Positions 20,087 to 23,207 of a stretch of DNA of 23,207 nt are shown piece after piece. How positions within the stretch are numbered: the first letter of the stretch is position 1; each line of letters opens with the position of its first letter. The stretch comes from Ectocarpus siliculosus. Lineage: Eukaryota; Sar; Phaeophyceae; Ectocarpales; Ectocarpaceae. The stretch is from the NCBI GenBank assembly GCA_000310025.1, contig FN648692.1, forward strand, positions 1 through 23,207, read 5' to 3'. Both the position numbers and the translations under genes were made by a program. A model generated the notes under the pieces. That model saw only the letters and a list, made by a program, of their open reading frames with translations. It ran no database searches and had not been told where the DNA came from.

Positions 20087-21777
20087 ATGTTGTTGTTGAC
20101 TTCCACACGCCGGTTGTGCCCGCTGGGGAGTGGCAGCGTAGTAGCGATGCGGCTGGGGACAAGACCAAGCTCTTCTTCCGCGGCTGGCGGCGGCAAAACC
20201 AAGCTCGTCATCCTGGGGACGGGATGGGGCGGGTTTCGCGTTGGTAAGTCATTGGGTCACTGCTGGTTTGTTATGAGTTTGCATGGGGTTCTCTCTGTCT
20301 CTCGTTTTCACTCGGTGAATTTCATAATTGCTGCTGTCCTCTTGTTTGTAAACTGGCTTTAGGTTCAGCGGAGCCAGCGTGCATGTACTGCGTGCTCCTC
20401 GCTTGGCTACAGACGTAGCGGCGTTGGGCGTTTGACTCACACGCATGGAGACTTCTGCTGTTTCAATGGAATAGCGGCGTGTATGTGATGAGTAGCCGTA
20501 CAGTAATCCCGGGAGTGAAACTGCTGTACTGTATGTAGGTACACACGAGATTCGTGTTGCTTCACACGTTTGACTGGCGAGACATCGACACTCGACTATT
20601 TATTGCAACAGCGTGTTCAAAGGCAGAGGAGCGCATAGCGTGATGTCGCCGAGCTACAGAGCACATGGTGTTGTCTAAACGCCTGGTTTACGCTAGTCCA
20701 AACCAAATGACATGCATGATGTCGTCTGGTGTTGCCGCAATGGCCGGTTTGTAGCCCGCGAGGTGGACAAGAAGAAGTACGACGTGACCGTCATCAGCCC
20801 TCGCAACCACTTCCTGTTCACGCCACTGCTTCCCTCCACCACCGTCGGGACTCTCGAGTTCAGGTGCGAACGTGTGAACCAATACCTTACCTCTGAACCG
20901 TTGCGATAAAGATTCGGCGGTAACGCCCGCTCGTTTGGGCTATCTGGAAAACGTTGGCGTGTGGCGCCGGCCAGGTGTGGGGTGCAAGGACATGTTTATC
21001 ATTTCCGCGTCGGACACGGAACGTGTTGTCGACTTCTGACGCGCGTGCTTACATATATACGATCCCTATTCACAGAGGCACGATGATCTTGTGCGACCTT
21101 AGGGCACGAACACCTCCCGACACTTTCCATTTGTTTTTTGGCATTTTTTTTCTCTTCATTGCGCATTTCCCTCGTGCACTCCTCAACAGAGAGATACACG
21201 CCTATTATCTGCTGACACTTCACCTGACATACGTTCCGGGAATGTCTTTTTTGCAGGTGTATTCAAGAGCCCGTTCGCACAATCAAAGGGCTCCAATACC
21301 TCCAGGCATCGGTCCTGAGTGAGTACGGTTGCCTTCTTTTGTCCATCTAAAGCCCGAAACGTAGCAAAAGGGATGCGGGCGGAGAGCTTGGGCAACAATT
21401 GAACCACACGATTTTGCATACCGACATTTGCAAGTGATAGGCGTAAGATTGGTGTTTGGAGCCGGGGACTTTGCAACAGGGTATGGCATGCGGCAGTCTC
21501 AAACATTAACCTCGTTGACTGCAATACTACATGCCATGTTCGTCTTTGTTTTTCGCGCAGCCGATTTACCTAGTACTATCGCGATCGGTCCGTGCCCTCC
21601 TCGTCTTTGCTATTAGTGCGGCATCCTACCCTCCGGGTTGTTTCTCCCGCGAGAAGGGCTCTTCTCGAATCCCTTCTCCTCTCTCAGCTCTCCTTGGAAT
21701 ATTCCTTCGCACACAGTTGGACCAGTACGGACATCAGAACGTACTGAGCGGAGACCGGAACGGTTTTTAATGTGAAG

Positions 21778-21840
<63 letters not shown>

Positions 21841-23207
21841 CTGCTCTACTCTACTCTGTACGGTTTTTGAACTCACGCCTTTTCATTGTTGCTCTGGACT
21901 GTCAACGATCTGGTTGCCGAGTACCCTTTCCCCCCGTTTCTTCACTTGTCATCGATAGGTGTAGATTTCAAGTCGAAAACCCTGCGGTGTCAGGAAGTGT
22001 TCAAGGGCACGGAGCACGAAGTCGACTACGACTCTCTCGTTATCGCTACCGGTGCTCAGAACAATACCTTCGGCGTGCCTGGCGTCAGCGAGGTACATGG
22101 CTTTCTGTTGTCAGATTGGATGTACGATTGTATACAGATTTTTAATTTGTTCTTTTTGGTGCGTTGGTGTTCGTTGTGCTTTTCGAGTCAAAATCACGTC
22201 AGCTTATTGTGAGCTGTTCGAGCTTGAGAAACGTCAGTGCTGACAGTTGGAAGTTGACTCACACCAACAACAACCTTTCATCACGCCTTGATGACACTAC
22301 TGCTACTATGCTCTGCTGAGCCAGTCCACTCTGGAGGCAGGCCTTGTAGCGTACGTGTATCCATTGACCAACCTAACGCTTACGGTAGGGGCTATTCTAC
22401 TTGCCCTGACTGGGGGTCTCGGTGGAGGAGTTGTCCGTGTTAGGGCACTATCCCATAACAGCAGGGGCAAGAGAAAGGCGTGCGTTCGAGGAGAGGTGTC
22501 GCCGTTATACAAGTTTGCGTCGTGTGAGCAGACGGTTTTTCACGCGTACTGTGTGCGAAATACCTTCGATATGCTCTTCGAGAACAGGTTCTTTGATCAT
22601 CACATTTTCGGTAGCCGTGCTTGATGTCGTCGTCATGTCTTTGTACGGTATACGTTCATGCCAAGCACACGCTCACACGTCGTTCTTGAGAATAATACGA
22701 CACCATGATTGGGAAGTTTGTTCCGGGAGTATTTTCTATGGGAGTGAGACAAGTTGGACGTGACAACGTTGCGTCTGAAGAATGAATATCGAATATGGAT
22801 CCATGTTGAGCAATGTGGACAAATTGATCCATGCGAAAAACAAGCCCGGGGATTCCGGCTGTTCGTGTTGTCTTTGCCTGACGTGCCGTATGTTTTAATA
22901 CAATTTGCTGTATCATTGGCATGGTCTCTCTCTCTCTCTCTCTCTCTCCGTCTCCCTCTGTCTCTGTCTCTGTTGGTGTTGTCTCATTCTCACTCCCTCT
23001 CTTTCTCGCCCCCCCCCCCCCCCCCCCCCCTTTTCCTTTGTATGTTCCCACTCCAGAAAAACACGTGTTCTTCTTGAAAAAACTCGGCGACGCCCGCAAC
23101 ATCCGCAACCGCTTGCTAGAATGCTTCGAGCGGGCCGCGAGCCCCTTCATCTCCGAGGAGGAGAGGTCTCGGCTCTTGTCATTCGTCGTTGTCGGCGGGG
23201 GTCCGAC
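20087..23207 (+). CDS. NDH2: Type II NAD(P)H dehydrogenase, 5' part
   Basis: The gene encodes a single-subunit, non-proton-pumping flavoenzyme passing electrons from NAD(P)H to quinone, probably at the mitochondrial inner membrane. Predicted exons are 20087-20243, 20755-20863, 21257-21318, 21959-22092 and 23057 to the window end. The first three junctions agree in phase. Seen in order: an Arg/Ser-rich start without acidic residues (presequence-like), the FAD Rossmann motif [27 protein letters not shown] and [53 protein letters not shown], and FVVVGGGPT, where the NAD(P)H-binding fold begins and the window stops. These match NDH-2/NDA/NDB enzymes closely. The start is the first ATG after an in-frame TAG. 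Oddity: exon 4 ends at phase 0 (GAG/GTACAT) but the 23057 exon needs an incoming phase of 1, so a small exon or another border is missing between 22093 and 23056. Confidence 0.9.
21778..21841 (+). repeat. (ACA)21 microsatellite in NADH dehydrogenase intron 3
   Basis: A pure ACA run of about 63 bases lies about 120 bases before the exon 4 acceptor. It is intronic and explains the poly-Cys frame on the opposite strand. Confidence 0.95.
22093..23056 (+). other. NADH dehydrogenase intron 4, possibly with a hidden exon
   Basis: This 964-base stretch lies between VPGVSE and KHVFFLKKL. The phase mismatch between its borders implies a missed small exon of length 3n+1 or a misplaced border. No candidate exon fitted both sequence and splice signals well. 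It ends with (CT)n and a C-run before TTCCCACTCCAG. Confidence 0.55.
22925..23030 (+). repeat. (TC)n and C22 tracts before the exon 5 acceptor
   Basis: A TC run at 22925-22948, mixed CT-rich sequence, and 22 C residues at 23009-23030 form an unusually long polypyrimidine stretch ending about 25 bases before the acceptor at 23055-23056. Confidence 0.9.

Noticed and set aside
21613-21876. Minus-strand frame with a run of over 20 Cys
   Set aside because: It is only the (ACA)n microsatellite read in reverse within an intron.

Overview
This is nuclear DNA from a eukaryote, most likely a photosynthetic, flagellated stramenopile; a brown alga of the Ectocarpus type fits best, though the sequence does not prove it. 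Coding exons are widely spaced. Introns run from about 230 to 1200 bases with GT-AG borders (one probable GC-AG), and microsatellites are frequent. The recognisable genes are a flagellar central-apparatus protein, a plastid LHC-like one-helix protein and a mitochondrial type II NADH dehydrogenase. Together they suggest an alga with a motile stage and a branched respiratory chain.

Layout. Positions 480-1409 (+) hold two spliced exons that look like the C-terminal part of a KDZ-like transposase. Positions 2105-2906 form an 802-base element with terminal inverted repeats, flanked by TA on both sides, as in a non-autonomous Tc1/mariner-type transposon; it carries repeated GGTGC-ATCTC-CCGAC modules. 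Positions 5069-11081 (-) are a five-exon CFAP69 homologue of 1438 codons, whose phases agree at all four junctions. Positions 13648-16385 (+) are a three-exon LHC-like one-helix protein whose N-terminus is uncertain. Its second intron holds a 265-272 base duplication and eroded modules related to those of the 2105-2906 element. Positions 18318-19457 (-) are a single-exon, low-complexity protein with a QQQALPA repeat, not recognised. Positions 20087-23207 (+) are the 5' half of a type II NADH dehydrogenase, cut by the window end.

The genes do not form a pathway; this is ordinary eukaryotic gene spacing. The repeat-protein gene and the NADH dehydrogenase gene are head to head with about 630 bases between start codons and may share a promoter. 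I found no rRNA, CRISPR array or convincing tRNA. I see no clear novel multi-gene system. The most unusual items are the glycine-expanded CFAP69 with its GC-AG intron, the modular TA-flanked element and its possible relatives, and the intron duplication that copies a splice donor. Gene models come from reading frames, splice signals and remembered family sequences; nothing was aligned by computer.
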